Source: Hungateiclostridiaceae bacterium UBA1305 (lineage in GTDB: Bacteria > Bacillota > Clostridia > Acetivibrionales > DTU013). Taken from it: DNA of 64,000 nt. The position numbers were made by a program, and so were the translations under genes. Within the stretch, counting starts at the first letter, position 1. Every line of letters begins with the position of its first letter. Below are positions 23,305 through 32,384 of this stretch, in pieces. The notes under the pieces were generated by a model. That model searched no databases, had not been told where the DNA came from, and was given only the letters and a program-made list of their open reading frames with translations. The stretch spans positions 78,765 to 142,764 of the forward strand of contig DBTX01000007.1 in NCBI GenBank assembly GCA_002307275.1, written 5' to 3'.

Positions 23305-26199
23305 ATGAAACGATTCATCAGAGCTATTGCCGCACTATTTATACTATTGATTTTGCTTTTACCCTATACATCAGGTTCCACGCAGGCAGTCTCCTTTAGC
23401 AAGGGTGAATTTCGCGGACTTTGGGTCGCGACAGTTGCCAATACTGATTATCCTTCGAAACCCACTACAGATCCGGCAGTTTTGAAAGCTGAAGCCATTA
23501 AAATTCTTGACAATGCAAAAAGCATGGGAATCAACGTCGTTTTTCTGCAGGTAAGGTCGACGGAAGACGCACTTTACAAGTCCAAAATCTTCCCATGGTC
23601 CAAATATCTCACAGGCACCCAGGGACTTGCGCCTGCAGACGGTTTCGATCCACTTGCCTTCTGGGTGACTGAGGCCCATAGCCGCGACATTGAACTGCAT
23701 GCGTGGATCAACCCCTACAGGATCACGAAGTCAAAGGAATCGCTGAATTCCCTGTATGCTGCAAATCCTGCCCGCCTGCATCCCGATTGGGTTGTAAAGT
23801 ATTCCGACAATAATCTGTACTTCAATCCCGGCATTCCGGAAGCCCGCAAACTCATTGTCGATGGAATCCGGGAGATCCTGGACAATTACGCGGTGGACGG
23901 AATACATTTTGATGATTATTTTTATCCGGGCAGGACTTTCAATGATTCAAGTACATACAAAGCCTATGGGAAAGGCTATACAAGCATAGGCAATTGGCGC
24001 CGCGCAAATGTCAGCGCGCTTGTGTCTGACGTCTCTCAGGCAGTCAAAGCCTCCGGAAAGAATATCCGGTTCGGAATCAGCCCGTTCGGTATTTGGGCAA
24101 ACAAGTCTTCAAACCAGCTTGGCAGCGATACGAAGGGTCTGGAAGCCTATAACGACCATTACGCCGATACGAGAAAATGGGTGAAGGACGGCATGATTGA
24201 CTACATAGTCCCTCAGATTTACTGGCAGATCGGCTATTCCATTGCTGATTACAGCAAGCTGCTGAGTTGGTGGAGTAATGTGGCAAGCGGCACAGGCGTT
24301 GATCTTTACATCGGGCAGGCGACCTACAGAGCATGCAGTTCCAGTACTTCCAGCGTGTGGTACGGCATTTCCGAGATCGAAAGACAATTAAAGCTGAATG
24401 AAAAATATCCCGAGGTGAAAGGAAGTGTTTTTTACAATTACACTTCTCTTGCAGATAACCCGGGGCTCGGCGCTGCGATAAAAACCATATTTGAGAAACG
24501 CGATGGCATAACGGCTGCAAAACCAATTATAGTCTCATGGCCATCCGGAAACATACAGACAAGCTACACCAGTTATTATCTGAACGGCGCCTCTGATCCC
24601 GGCAAGCCGCTGTATTTCAACGGGAAACCGGTTGAAGGCAGGTCAAGCCAGGGCTATTTCGGATTCCTCGCATCACTGGAAAATGGCAGTAATATCTTTA
24701 CTTTTTCACAGGATGGCACCTATGTTACACGTGTCATATACCGGAAAAGTCCTGTTGAGATTGTGACAAAAATGAGCAAAATAGAAATACCGGTCGATTC
24801 CGTGTTTCCAACATCACAGGAATACAGGACACCGGGTGAAAAAATAACACTTACGTGTCAGGCACCAGCCGGTTCGAAGGTATCTGTTAAAATAGGCGGC
24901 AAGTCTTACGTCATGAAGCCCTCAAGCGCCCTGCCGCGAAGCGGTGTACTTATTCCGGCAAAATATACCTATACTTATACGATGCCTTCCTGCAGCGGAA
25001 CACCGCGTACCATTGATTTGGGTGCACCTGTTTATACGTTAAGTTACAAGGGCAGTAAAAAGTCGCGCACCGCTCCTGCAAAAATCGGAGTAATCATGGC
25101 CGGTTCGCCGTTTTATGCCGAGGTTTCAAAGGAAGACATCGATACCTTCAAATCAATTAATCCTTCTTATGGTGCAGCCTATGAGCTTCGTAAAGGAATG
25201 ACGGATTATATCACAGGTATGACGGGAAGCTATGCCCGGTTATCCTCCGGGCTCTGGGTAAGAAAGACCAGTATCAGCACCTACACCTCCAGGGCCAGGC
25301 TTCAGCCAGCTATAATCTCGGCAGACTATCAGACCGGTGATAAATGGGATACCCTGAAATTCAACTATTCCTCTTCACTGGCTGCCATTGCCGATTTTGA
25401 CGGTTCCAAACTGACAGTAGGCATTTCTGCAGCTGTATCCGGCGTCACTCCCGCGCTACCCGATAACGCACTGTTCTCCTCGGCTGTGTTTACACGCTCA
25501 GGCAATCAAGGACAGTATGTACTATCTGTCAAGTCAGGTCAAACCATTGACGGGTACTATATCGAGAAGGCTGTTGACGGCATTGTTCTGCATATAAAGC
25601 GCCCGGCAAAAACCACCGGCGGTTTCGGCAGCCTGCAAGGCATAACGATCATGCTTGATCCGGGACATGGAGGAACGGAAACCGGTGCGATCGGGCCATT
25701 AGGGCTTACTTATGCCGAGAAAGCCATCAATCTGGATATGGGTCTCAAACTAAGAACCGAGCTTCAAGCTCTTGGCGCAACTGTACTGATGACCAGAACC
25801 TCGGATGTGACCGTGTCACTTCCAGACAGGCTTACCGCTTCCAGAAATGCAAAGCCCGATATGTTCCTGTCAATTCATGCAAACAGTATGGAGGACAATG
25901 TTGACATCTCCAAAATTTTCGGATTTTCAGTACATTACAAGGAAGCACTTGCCAAACCCCTATCCGAGGCAATACTGGCAAAAGCTGCGGAAATCGGCCG
26001 CATGAACAAGGGAACAATCTATAATAACTTTTATGTGGTCAGAGGCACATGGACTCCTTCAATGCTGATGGAAAGCGGTTTTGTACCTAATCCGGCCGAA
26101 TTTGAAACATTAATCAGCGACAGCGAACAATCAAGGCTTGCAAAAAGCATTGCCGAAGGTATTGCCAGATACTTCTCAAGGAGTGCGCCCGAAAACTAA
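23305..26199 (+). CDS. Secreted GHL10-family glycosidase fused to N-acetylmuramoyl-L-alanine amidase
   Basis: A 964-residue exported protein. A signal peptide covers about residues 1-29. The GHL10 (DUF187, DigH-like) TIM-barrel domain runs from GEFRGLWVATVANTDYPSK (residue 35) to about 360, with LQVRSTEDALYKS, ELHAWINPYR and GIHFDDYFYPG. About 400 residues of beta-rich linker follow. From about residue 778 an Amidase_3 domain is complete: zinc-binding LDPGHGGTETGA (His near 788), AEKAINLDMG with Glu, FLSIHANSM with His, and MESGFVPNP with the catalytic Glu. DigH-type domains cut glycan strands lacking stem peptides, which amidases produce, so the two activities would act in sequence on peptidoglycan. 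GGGAG precedes the ATG and a strong terminator follows. Confidence 0.93.
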   Translation: MKRFIRAIAALFILLILLLPYTSGSTQAVSFSKGEFRGLWVATVANTDYPSKPTTDPAVLKAEAIKILDNAKSMGINVVFLQVRSTEDALYKSKIFPWSKYLTGTQGLAPADGFDPLAFWVTEAHSRDIELHAWINPYRITKSKESLNSLYAANPARLHPDWVVKYSDNNLYFNPGIPEARKLIVDGIREILDNYAVDGIHFDDYFYPGRTFNDSSTYKAYGKGYTSIGNWRRANVSALVSDVSQAVKASGKNIRFGISPFGIWANKSSNQLGSDTKGLEAYNDHYADTRKWVKDGMIDYIVPQIYWQIGYSIADYSKLLSWWSNVASGTGVDLYIGQATYRACSSSTSSVWYGISEIERQLKLNEKYPEVKGSVFYNYTSLADNPGLGAAIKTIFEKRDGITAAKPIIVSWPSGNIQTSYTSYYLNGASDPGKPLYFNGKPVEGRSSQGYFGFLASLENGSNIFTFSQDGTYVTRVIYRKSPVEIVTKMSKIEIPVDSVFPTSQEYRTPGEKITLTCQAPAGSKVSVKIGGKSYVMKPSSALPRSGVLIPAKYTYTYTMPSCSGTPRTIDLGAPVYTLSYKGSKKSRTAPAKIGVIMAGSPFYAEVSKEDIDTFKSINPSYGAAYELRKGMTDYITGMTGSYARLSSGLWVRKTSISTYTSRARLQPAIISADYQTGDKWDTLKFNYSSSLAAIADFDGSKLTVGISAAVSGVTPALPDNALFSSAVFTRSGNQGQYVLSVKSGQTIDGYYIEKAVDGIVLHIKRPAKTTGGFGSLQGITIMLDPGHGGTETGAIGPLGLTYAEKAINLDMGLKLRTELQALGATVLMTRTSDVTVSLPDRLTASRNAKPDMFLSIHANSMEDNVDISKIFGFSVHYKEALAKPLSEAILAKAAEIGRMNKGTIYNNFYVVRGTWTPSMLMESGFVPNPAEFETLISDSEQSRLAKSIAEGIARYFSRSAPEN

Positions 26200-26253
26200 T
26201 GTATGCGGATTTTCAGGTTTATACAAACTCAGGTATTTCTGCCTTCTCGTATT

Positions 26254-26306
26254 GGGGACATTTTTTCACTTTCAAAGTGCTGAAATGTCCCCTTATTATT
26301 TTTTTA
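26254..26306 (+). terminator. Rho-independent terminator after the amidase fusion
   Basis: GGGGACATTT (26254-26263) pairs with AAATGTCCCC (26283-26292), with an inner CACTTT/AAAGTG stem, followed by a T-rich tail to 26306. It ends the amidase transcript and insulates the GntR operon. Confidence 0.9.
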
Positions 26307-26312
26307 CAGCTA

Positions 26313-26341
26313 TTGACTTTAGGCTTAGTTTGTTGTATGGT
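26313..26341 (+). promoter_or_regulatory. Promoter of the GntR-ABC operon
   Basis: TTGACT (26313-26318) and TATGGT (26336-26341) are 17 bp apart, about 50 bp upstream of the TTG start of the GntR gene. The AT-rich bases from 26341 to 26375 include imperfect dyad symmetry that could hold the GntR operator. Confidence 0.6.
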
Positions 26342-26390
26342 TAATTACATAAGCAACTAACAAATTAAGTTAAGAACGGGGGTGTAACAC

Positions 26391-26765
26391 TTGAAGCTTG
26401 ATTTTAACAATGAGAAGTCCATTTATCTTCAGATTGCTGAAAGCATGGAAGATGACATCATCAGAGGCGCTATTGAGGAAGAGACCCAGATACTGTCCAC
26501 AAATCAGATGGCAGTCCTATACAAGATCAACCCTGCAACTGCGGGAAAAGGGATAAATATCCTTGTGGACCGCGGAATTATATATAAAAGGAGAGGGATA
26601 GGAATGTTTGTTGCAAGCGGAGCCAAAAAAGTTATTCAGGAGACCAGGAAAACAAATTTTTATGAAAAATACGTTGCCTCTCTTCTTGATGAGGCGAAAA
26701 ATCTTGGCATAAGTACGGATGAACTGATAGAAATGATTAAACAAGGGGGTAGGGTAAATGGCTGA
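26391..26765 (+). CDS. GntR-family regulator (YtrA type)
   Basis: A 124-residue repressor with only the winged-helix domain and a short C-terminal helix pair. YLQIAESMEDDIIRGAIEEE and LYKINPATAGKGINILVDRG (recognition helix) then YKRRGIGMFV (wing) are typical of the YtrA subfamily, which controls ABC exporters. Translation starts at TTG 26391 behind GGGGGTG. The stop overlaps the next gene's start by 8 bp. It probably represses its own operon until a cell-envelope stress or ligand is sensed; the ligand is unknown. Confidence 0.92.
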   Translation: MKLDFNNEKSIYLQIAESMEDDIIRGAIEEETQILSTNQMAVLYKINPATAGKGINILVDRGIIYKRRGIGMFVASGAKKVIQETRKTNFYEKYVASLLDEAKNLGISTDELIEMIKQGGRVNG

Positions 26766-27645
26766 TACAGTATTGGAGACGATCGGACTAACAAAAAGCT
26801 ACGGTGCTCTCAAAGCAGTCAATAACTTTTCAATAAAACTTGACAGTAATAAGATATATGGTTTGCTGGGACGCAACGGTGCCGGCAAAACAACATTCCT
26901 CGATCTCATCGCCTCACGGATATTCGCAGACAGAGGAGAAATCAAGCTATTCGGACAAAATGCAGTAGAGAATCAAGAGCTCCTTCCAAAATTATGCTAT
27001 ATGCCCGAAAAGAATCTGTTTATCACAACCATGCGTGTTCGCGAAATAATCGAATCCGCTGCCGGATTTTATGACAGTTTCGATAGGAAATATGCCGATC
27101 AGCTATGCATAAAGTTTGCATTGGATAAGAAGAAGAAATATAAAACTTTGTCGAGAGGGTATGAATCAATCCTCAGAATCGTGATCGGACTTGCTTCAAG
27201 AGCTGCAGTGACGATTTTCGACGAACCGGTTCTCGGTCTTGATGCCGCGGTCAGAGACCTATTCTACAGGGAACTCCTGGAGGATTATACGGCGAACCCC
27301 AGGACATTTGTTATTTCGACACACCTGATCGAGGAATCCGCCGACATTTTCGAAGAAGCCCTGATCGTAAAAGAAGGCGTACTTGTTGAGCATCTGGCTG
27401 TTGAAGAATTAAAGGAAAAAGCCAGGTATGTTTCCGGTAAAGCTGCAGTCGTAGATGCGGCTGTAGCAGGTCTGAAAGTCATTTACAGTGAAATGGTCGG
27501 CAGTGTTAAGATCTGCGGCGTTTATGAGCAATTCACAGATGAAAAGTTGAAAAAGCTATCCGGTTATGAAGTAGATACATCACCGATTCCGGTTCAGAAG
27601 CTTTTCATTTATCTGACCACTGCCAGCAAGGAGGGGATCCTATGA
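26758..27645 (+). CDS. ABC transporter ATP-binding protein
   Basis: A 295-residue ATPase. Walker A is GLLGRNGAGKTTFLD, the signature is degenerate (LSRGYESILRIVIGLASR), Walker B is AVTIFDEPVLGLDAAVRD and the switch His is in ISTHLIEESADIF. The first base of its ATG lies inside the GntR coding end, and it overlaps the permease gene by 4 bp. The signature lacking the canonical LSGGQ is common in YtrB-like ATPases. Together with the permease it would form an exporter of unknown substrate under GntR control. Confidence 0.93.
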   Translation: MADTVLETIGLTKSYGALKAVNNFSIKLDSNKIYGLLGRNGAGKTTFLDLIASRIFADRGEIKLFGQNAVENQELLPKLCYMPEKNLFITTMRVREIIESAAGFYDSFDRKYADQLCIKFALDKKKKYKTLSRGYESILRIVIGLASRAAVTIFDEPVLGLDAAVRDLFYRELLEDYTANPRTFVISTHLIEESADIFEEALIVKEGVLVEHLAVEELKEKARYVSGKAAVVDAAVAGLKVIYSEMVGSVKICGVYEQFTDEKLKKLSGYEVDTSPIPVQKLFIYLTTASKEGIL

Positions 27646-28388
27646 ACAGATTGTTAAAATGTATACAATTTCAATTGAAAGGTGCATTGCAAAGCACATC
27701 ATGGTTTCTGGGCATTTATTTAGTCATATACCTTTTCTTATTTGTTTTGCTCCAGCAGTTGATCAGTTCATCAGATAATAGCAGTGGAAGTGTAAATTCA
27801 GGTTTCTTTTTAGCCGGTGCCATTTTTGTTTTTGTACAGGTTTCAGCCAGCTATAAACCAAACTTCAATTATTTGCTTATGTTTGGAAATACAAGAAGAA
27901 ATATCTTCCTGTCAACTGTTTCCGCTTCCGCTGCATTATCAGTGATAATGGCAGTCATTTCAGTAGCTTCGCAATTTGTTGATAATGCCATTACAAAAAC
28001 GCTTTCAAAAAATTCCGAAGCAGTTTATTATGATCTATTTTCTATTCTGTACAAAAGTAATGTAAACACTTTTACTGAATCCTTATGGTTCCTGGCGATG
28101 TTTATCGTGATATTCTCATTGGCAATGCTGTATGGCGCCATGGCGTACAGGTTCGGCAAAGTCTTCATTACAGCCTTTTGGGTGGTTTTAGGTCTTTGCT
28201 TGACAGTTCTGCCACTGACGATTCCAGTATTAAACGGTACGAATGTGTACGTCGCTGCACTGAAAATGTATTTCTGTGCAGGAGTATCCGGTGGAATAAT
28301 GCTGGCGCCTGTCAATTTCATCATTACCGCAATTATTTTCTGTGCAGTGACATATGTATTGTCAACACGCCAATCACAAGTCGTGTAA
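27642..28388 (+). CDS. ABC transporter permease (YtrC/D-like)
   Basis: A 248-residue membrane protein with about six hydrophobic segments; the first at residues 21-41 (WFLGIYLVIYLFLFVLLQQL), the last near 220-240. No enzymatic motif is visible. It is the final gene of the GntR-ABC-permease operon and overlaps the ATPase gene by 4 bp. Sequence similarity cannot be judged further by eye, and its substrate is unknown. Confidence 0.85.
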   Translation: MNRLLKCIQFQLKGALQSTSWFLGIYLVIYLFLFVLLQQLISSSDNSSGSVNSGFFLAGAIFVFVQVSASYKPNFNYLLMFGNTRRNIFLSTVSASAALSVIMAVISVASQFVDNAITKTLSKNSEAVYYDLFSILYKSNVNTFTESLWFLAMFIVIFSLAMLYGAMAYRFGKVFITAFWVVLGLCLTVLPLTIPVLNGTNVYVAALKMYFCAGVSGGIMLAPVNFIITAIIFCAVTYVLSTRQSQVV

Positions 28389-28447
28389 ATCAAAATAACA
28401 TTGTTAAAAAAGAACAATTCGCCTTTTTCAAAATAGATTAAGGTTGT

Positions 28448-28506
28448 GGGCAGTTCTCTCAAAAAGGGGTGTTTAAATCGTATGCATCGATTTTTGAGAA
28501 CTGCCC
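28448..28506 (+). terminator. Long inverted repeat after the GntR-ABC operon
   Basis: GGGCAGTTCTC-TC-AAAAA (28448-28465) is the inverted complement of TTTTTGAGAACTGCCC (28491-28506) apart from a two-base bulge, with a loop of 25 bases. Only CCTTTCT follows on the plus strand, so termination may be weak. The remaining bases up to 28641 show nothing further. Confidence 0.6.
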
Positions 28507-28641
28507 CTTTCTAGCCCATCCCATCTTTACACCCGTTATTTCTTTACCTGCTATCATTCTTATCTGCTTCAATTTTGCTCCAACACGATCCCCTCATTCA
28601 GCTCAGATATGAACACAAGCTCCGTCTTCCTTCAAATATCT

Positions 28642-29091
28642 TCAATAGCCGCTGGATATAGCTTTTTCTACGAGGCTCCTGAACGTTTTCTCAAAGCTTG
28701 CGTCATCCTCTTTGGTCCGCTTTCTAAAGCCTGCCGTTCTGCCCCCCGCCCGCCGTACTTTCTGACCGATATGCCTTTCAAACAGCAGTCCGTCAATATT
28801 ATCATCCGAATAAATCAGCCCGTTCTGATTTACCGCCTTCGCCTTCTTGCCCAATGCCATAGCAGCAACACCATAATCCTGCGTCACCACCAGATCGCCC
28901 GCCTTGACCAGGTTGATCAGTGCAATATCCACGCTGTCACGGGCTTTGTCGACTGTGATGATCGTGCTGTATCCATCATTCAGTTCGTGGCTTGTATCGA
29001 TCAGCATAGTCACCTCCAGCTTGTACTTCCTCGCGACACTTACAATTATGCCCTTCACTGGGCAGGCGTCGGCATCAACCAATATCTTCAC
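28642..29091 (-). CDS. YaiI/YqxD family protein (DUF188, UPF0178)
   Basis: A 149-residue protein with the DUF188 signature ILVDADACPVKGI at the N-terminus, then TVDKARDSVDIALINLVKAGDLVVTQDYGVAA and the C-terminal GGRTAGFRKRTKEDDASFEK. The family resembles PIN-like nucleases with a cluster of acidic residues and has no settled function. The GTG at 29089-29091 is preferred because GGAG sits eight bases upstream; an ATG-like start at 29109 would overrun that site. It is alone on the minus strand. Confidence 0.92.
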   Translation of the reverse strand: MKILVDADACPVKGIIVSVARKYKLEVTMLIDTSHELNDGYSTIITVDKARDSVDIALINLVKAGDLVVTQDYGVAAMALGKKAKAVNQNGLIYSDDNIDGLLFERHIGQKVRRAGGRTAGFRKRTKEDDASFEKTFRSLVEKAISSGY

Positions 29092-29235
29092 TTGTTTTCT
29101 CCATCTCATTTGCGGCTTCGCTTTTTATGTCGTTACACGCAAAACAGCATTTGCTTTTATTATAGGATATTCAATCATAATAATGATATCGCTATTCTCT
29201 TTACATATCAATATACTATACCTTCACAACCTTCT

Positions 29236-29341
29236 GACTGTGCAATGAAAATTTGATTTGCCTGAGCGCACTGCTTCCGATAAGCGCAGCTGCCATTTCC
29301 CGGATAAGCAGACCGTTTGTGGTGAGGTTCACCCTATAGCC
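29236..29341 (-). pseudogene. Remnant of a radical SAM protein
   Basis: A 35-residue stretch reading GYRVNLTTNGLLIREMAAAL followed by IGSSALRQIKFSLHSQ matches the beta2-beta3 part of radical SAM domains, where a TNG motif precedes the next strand. The flanking codons do not continue the fold: there is no CxxxCxxC upstream and the frame stops 15 bp downstream. It is therefore a decayed fragment of 106 bp within a 397-bp gap that otherwise shows no gene. The neighbouring 29345-29488 bases contain short frames without recognisable family. Confidence 0.6.
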
Positions 29342-29488
29342 GTATTCGCTGCACGTAAAATACTTCTTTAAAAGCAACAGTAAAAAAATAAGCCACGAAT
29401 CATCTATTAATTGCATTTGCAATTAATTCTGCCTTCATGGCTGCCGTTACAGTTCCAGCCAATTCTCTGATCGAGATTGCCCCTGATG

Positions 29489-31543
29489 CTATTTGATAAT
29501 TTCGCCGTTCATATACTCGTTCCATACATTTTCAAACCAGTTATCCTCTTCAGGGATAGGCCTTGCAGGCTTCCACTCCACCCGGCAGCAGTAAGCCCCG
29601 TCCCTTTTCTCCAGGCTTATCTCGCAAGTCTGCTTCATCAGTTCACCGTCGTCAAGCAAGTAGCGGAAATTTTCCGGCAGGCCCTGTGCAGGGAGTCGGC
29701 CGGCAGTGTCACTTATCAGATACGAGCCCCGGCTTTTACCACCCTTTTTGATGTATTCTTTAATGGCAGAAAGGTACACAAATTGTGTAATGAGCATATC
29801 CCTTGCCCTGAAGGCATCCGGCAGTTCATTCGCACCGGACAGTCCTCCAAGAATGTACTTAAAAGATTTTAAATCTTCATTACACTCCTTCAGAGCAGAC
29901 TCCACATCTTCGGCATTACGGATGTGAGCACCGACTCTGGTCATTCTGGCACTGAGCCTGGAAACAAGCTTGGCGGGATTTGCATCTCTCTGCTCTCTAT
30001 TTGACTTTAATGCAATTGTCTTAATTCCGTTTTTTGATTTGCCCAATAGAGTCTCTGAAGTATCCAGCAAAGCCACCACCTGTGGAAATACTTTCTCTGT
30101 AAAACAATCAAGCCCCTGCGGCTGTTGTCCGTAATTGGCACAGATGTACTGGGCCGCTCTTAAGCTGCCTGCCTGGGTGGAATTGAGCGCACTTCCGCCC
30201 GGCCTGTATACACCGAAACTTCCATTCACTTCTCCTACTGGGAAAAAGTGTTTCACATTGCTCTCCCACCAGTGGCTTCCTGACAGCCCTCCGTTGTTAT
30301 GCTGCACACATACAGCTGTTTCAAGATATTCCCTGTCCAAATCGATTCCATGATCCCTGTAGAGCTCTATAGCCGGTCGATTCATTTTTTCAAGTCTTGC
30401 ATAAGGTGTGCCGAATAATGCTTCCGAGTTCTCCAGATACCTGTACGCCTCACTCCCCAGCAATCCGAAATCCAACTGTCCCTCTTTGCTTCCCCAGCCT
30501 GGGTTGTGCATAAAATCCATGAACACCCTGCGGCCTTTTACCTGGGTTTCATGATACACAAGAATGTCGATAAGCGAAGAGCCGGAATTATCGATTTTTC
30601 GCGGGTCAAAAGGCCACTGATAACCTTTCAGAAAGATGGCATCCAGCATATTGCCAGGGGTGGTGAAATAATCATTCAGGAATTCCTTTTCATCGCCTCC
30701 GTCCGGATTGGTAGAGACATACCTGGGAATTACCTGTTGATAGGTACCCGACAGGTTCCAGCGAAATTTTATAGAAGCGATGCCGAACTGCGACTCTGTC
30801 AGGTTCACCCCTTTTGCACCTGCCTCAAAAGCAATCCCGGAAGCACCTGTTTGACTTTCCGGGTATACCGATGCCTGATACATCCCTGCGGGGCCACCGG
30901 TAGCAAAGACAATATTGGTGCAATTAATCAGGGTGAACCCCATTGAAGGTCCATCGAGTTCACGTGTATTCAGAGCCGCCAAACCAATGCTGTGAATCTC
31001 GCCAGCCTGTCTTTCCGTCAGGATTCCCACAACCAGATATCCGTCGAGTATGGGAATATTCTTCAACTTTACCTGAGTTTCCAGCTTTTCAGTCATATAT
31101 TTTGATGTAAGCGGGCCGGCTGAAGTAGCCCGCTGCCTTGGATCATGGTCAGTTTTATATCCGATGTATTCCCCATATCGGTTATGTGGGAACGGAACTC
31201 CTATTTCTGCCAGCCTGCAAAAGCTCCTTGTCGACAGAGCCGCCTCTACAAGGGCAATATCCCCATGACGGCTTCCTCCTTCAAATAAGGTTTTTGCCAT
31301 CTCCATTACCGAATCGGGAGTACCACCTGCCAAAGTGAGCTTATAATAAGTTTGCTTGTCGGAGCCGGTGTTTCTGGAAGTGCCCATATTAATCCCTTCC
31401 GTCACAATTGCTATATCTTCCTGCCCCAGTGAATACAGGCTGTCGGCTGCATTGAACCCAGCGGCGCCACTGCCGACAATTATGGTATTCAAACTGTATA
31501 CATCCAAATTAAGCCCATTAATAATCACTTTTCCCTTTTTCAT
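29489..31543 (-). CDS. FAD-dependent oxidoreductase (fumarate reductase/succinate dehydrogenase flavoprotein-like)
   Basis: A 684-residue flavoprotein. The FAD-binding GxGxxG is NTIIVGSGAAGFNAADSL near residue 20, NMGTSRNTGSDKQ covers the substrate-edge loop, VFATGGPAGMYQASVYPES the second nucleotide contact, and HFFPVGEVNGSFGVYRPGGS with ALNSTQAGSLRAAQY the C-terminal FAD contact. The last ~200 residues are a helical domain. It lacks a signal peptide, so it acts in the cytoplasm, probably reducing or oxidising a C=C bond. The ATG at 31541-31543 follows AAGGAG; the open frame extends 29 codons further up. It is the last gene of the long minus-strand locus, 58 bp after the SDR. The substrate is unknown. 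Confidence 0.88.
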   Translation of the reverse strand: MKKGKVIINGLNLDVYSLNTIIVGSGAAGFNAADSLYSLGQEDIAIVTEGINMGTSRNTGSDKQTYYKLTLAGGTPDSVMEMAKTLFEGGSRHGDIALVEAALSTRSFCRLAEIGVPFPHNRYGEYIGYKTDHDPRQRATSAGPLTSKYMTEKLETQVKLKNIPILDGYLVVGILTERQAGEIHSIGLAALNTRELDGPSMGFTLINCTNIVFATGGPAGMYQASVYPESQTGASGIAFEAGAKGVNLTESQFGIASIKFRWNLSGTYQQVIPRYVSTNPDGGDEKEFLNDYFTTPGNMLDAIFLKGYQWPFDPRKIDNSGSSLIDILVYHETQVKGRRVFMDFMHNPGWGSKEGQLDFGLLGSEAYRYLENSEALFGTPYARLEKMNRPAIELYRDHGIDLDREYLETAVCVQHNNGGLSGSHWWESNVKHFFPVGEVNGSFGVYRPGGSALNSTQAGSLRAAQYICANYGQQPQGLDCFTEKVFPQVVALLDTSETLLGKSKNGIKTIALKSNREQRDANPAKLVSRLSARMTRVGAHIRNAEDVESALKECNEDLKSFKYILGGLSGANELPDAFRARDMLITQFVYLSAIKEYIKKGGKSRGSYLISDTAGRLPAQGLPENFRYLLDDGELMKQTCEISLEKRDGAYCCRVEWKPARPIPEEDNWFENVWNEYMNGEIIK

Positions 31544-31601
31544 GCCTGCTCCTTTTTGAAATCCTTTCCATATGCATAAAACTACAGGTATAAATAAGTT
31601 A

Positions 31602-32384
31602 TTAAAGCCTTCTGATGTGAAAACCGCCATCCACGTTTAGTATTTCACCTGTCGAATAAGCCAGTTTCCCGGAACACAATACGGAAACTGCCCTGGCAAT
31701 ATCTTCGGGATATCCCCAGCGTTTGATGGGCGTAAGGCCTCCCTCTATCATTCTGTCATACTTTTCCTTCACTACAGCCGTCATATCAGTTAGAATCATT
31801 CCAGGCCGTATCTCGTAAACACCGATCCCATACTCCGCCAATCTATCCGCAAAGAGTGTGGTGATCATGCTCACTCCTGCTTTCGAAATGCAGTACTCAC
31901 CGCGTTGGGTAGAGGATGTATAGGCGGAACTGGAGGAAATATTGACAATCACCGGCTTTAAATCACAATACTCCTTTCGTTTATCAATCATTTCATTGGC
32001 CACTTGCTGTGTGAGGAAAAAGGTACCCTTAAGGTTGACTCCCAACACAAAATCCATACTCTCCTCTGTGACTTGAAGGATGTCCTTCCTTACTTTCGGA
32101 GCCACGCCTGCATTATTTACCAGAATATCAATCCGATTAAAGGCTTCAAGCGTTTTTCCTATTATATCCATTCGGCTTTTTTCTGAAGTGATGTCCCCTT
32201 TAATATACAATACCTGATGCCCTGCCGACCTAACCTTTTGAATATTTTCAGCAACCTTTTCCTGGTCAAACACATCCACGAGCACAATAGCACAGCCCTC
32301 GGATGCAAGCTCAATGGCGATTGCATTTCCGATTCCCCTGGCTGCACCGGTTACTATGGCAGTCCTGAATTCATTTGTATTCAT
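31602..32384 (-). CDS. Short-chain dehydrogenase/reductase (SDR)
   Basis: A 260-residue classical SDR: cofactor motif TGAARGIGNAIA, NNAGVAPK, catalytic Ser in ISSSSAYTSS, Tyr and Lys in YCISKAG, and the C-terminal GEILNVDGGFH. The Asp after the second strand (VDVFDQE) favours NAD(H). The ATG at 32382-32384 overlaps the stop of the reductase gene upstream (ATGA); longer starts would lie inside that gene. Coupled expression with the OYE-like protein suggests both act on the same carbonyl compound or in sequence. Confidence 0.93.
   Translation of the reverse strand: MNTNEFRTAIVTGAARGIGNAIAIELASEGCAIVLVDVFDQEKVAENIQKVRSAGHQVLYIKGDITSEKSRMDIIGKTLEAFNRIDILVNNAGVAPKVRKDILQVTEESMDFVLGVNLKGTFFLTQQVANEMIDKRKEYCDLKPVIVNISSSSAYTSSTQRGEYCISKAGVSMITTLFADRLAEYGIGVYEIRPGMILTDMTAVVKEKYDRMIEGGLTPIKRWGYPEDIARAVSVLCSGKLAYSTGEILNVDGGFHIRRL

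Noticed and set aside
29390..29488. Short minus frame (about 34 codons) between the radical SAM fragment and the flavoprotein stop
   Set aside because: It shows no family pattern, has no start with a ribosome site and overlaps the end of the flavoprotein gene out of frame.
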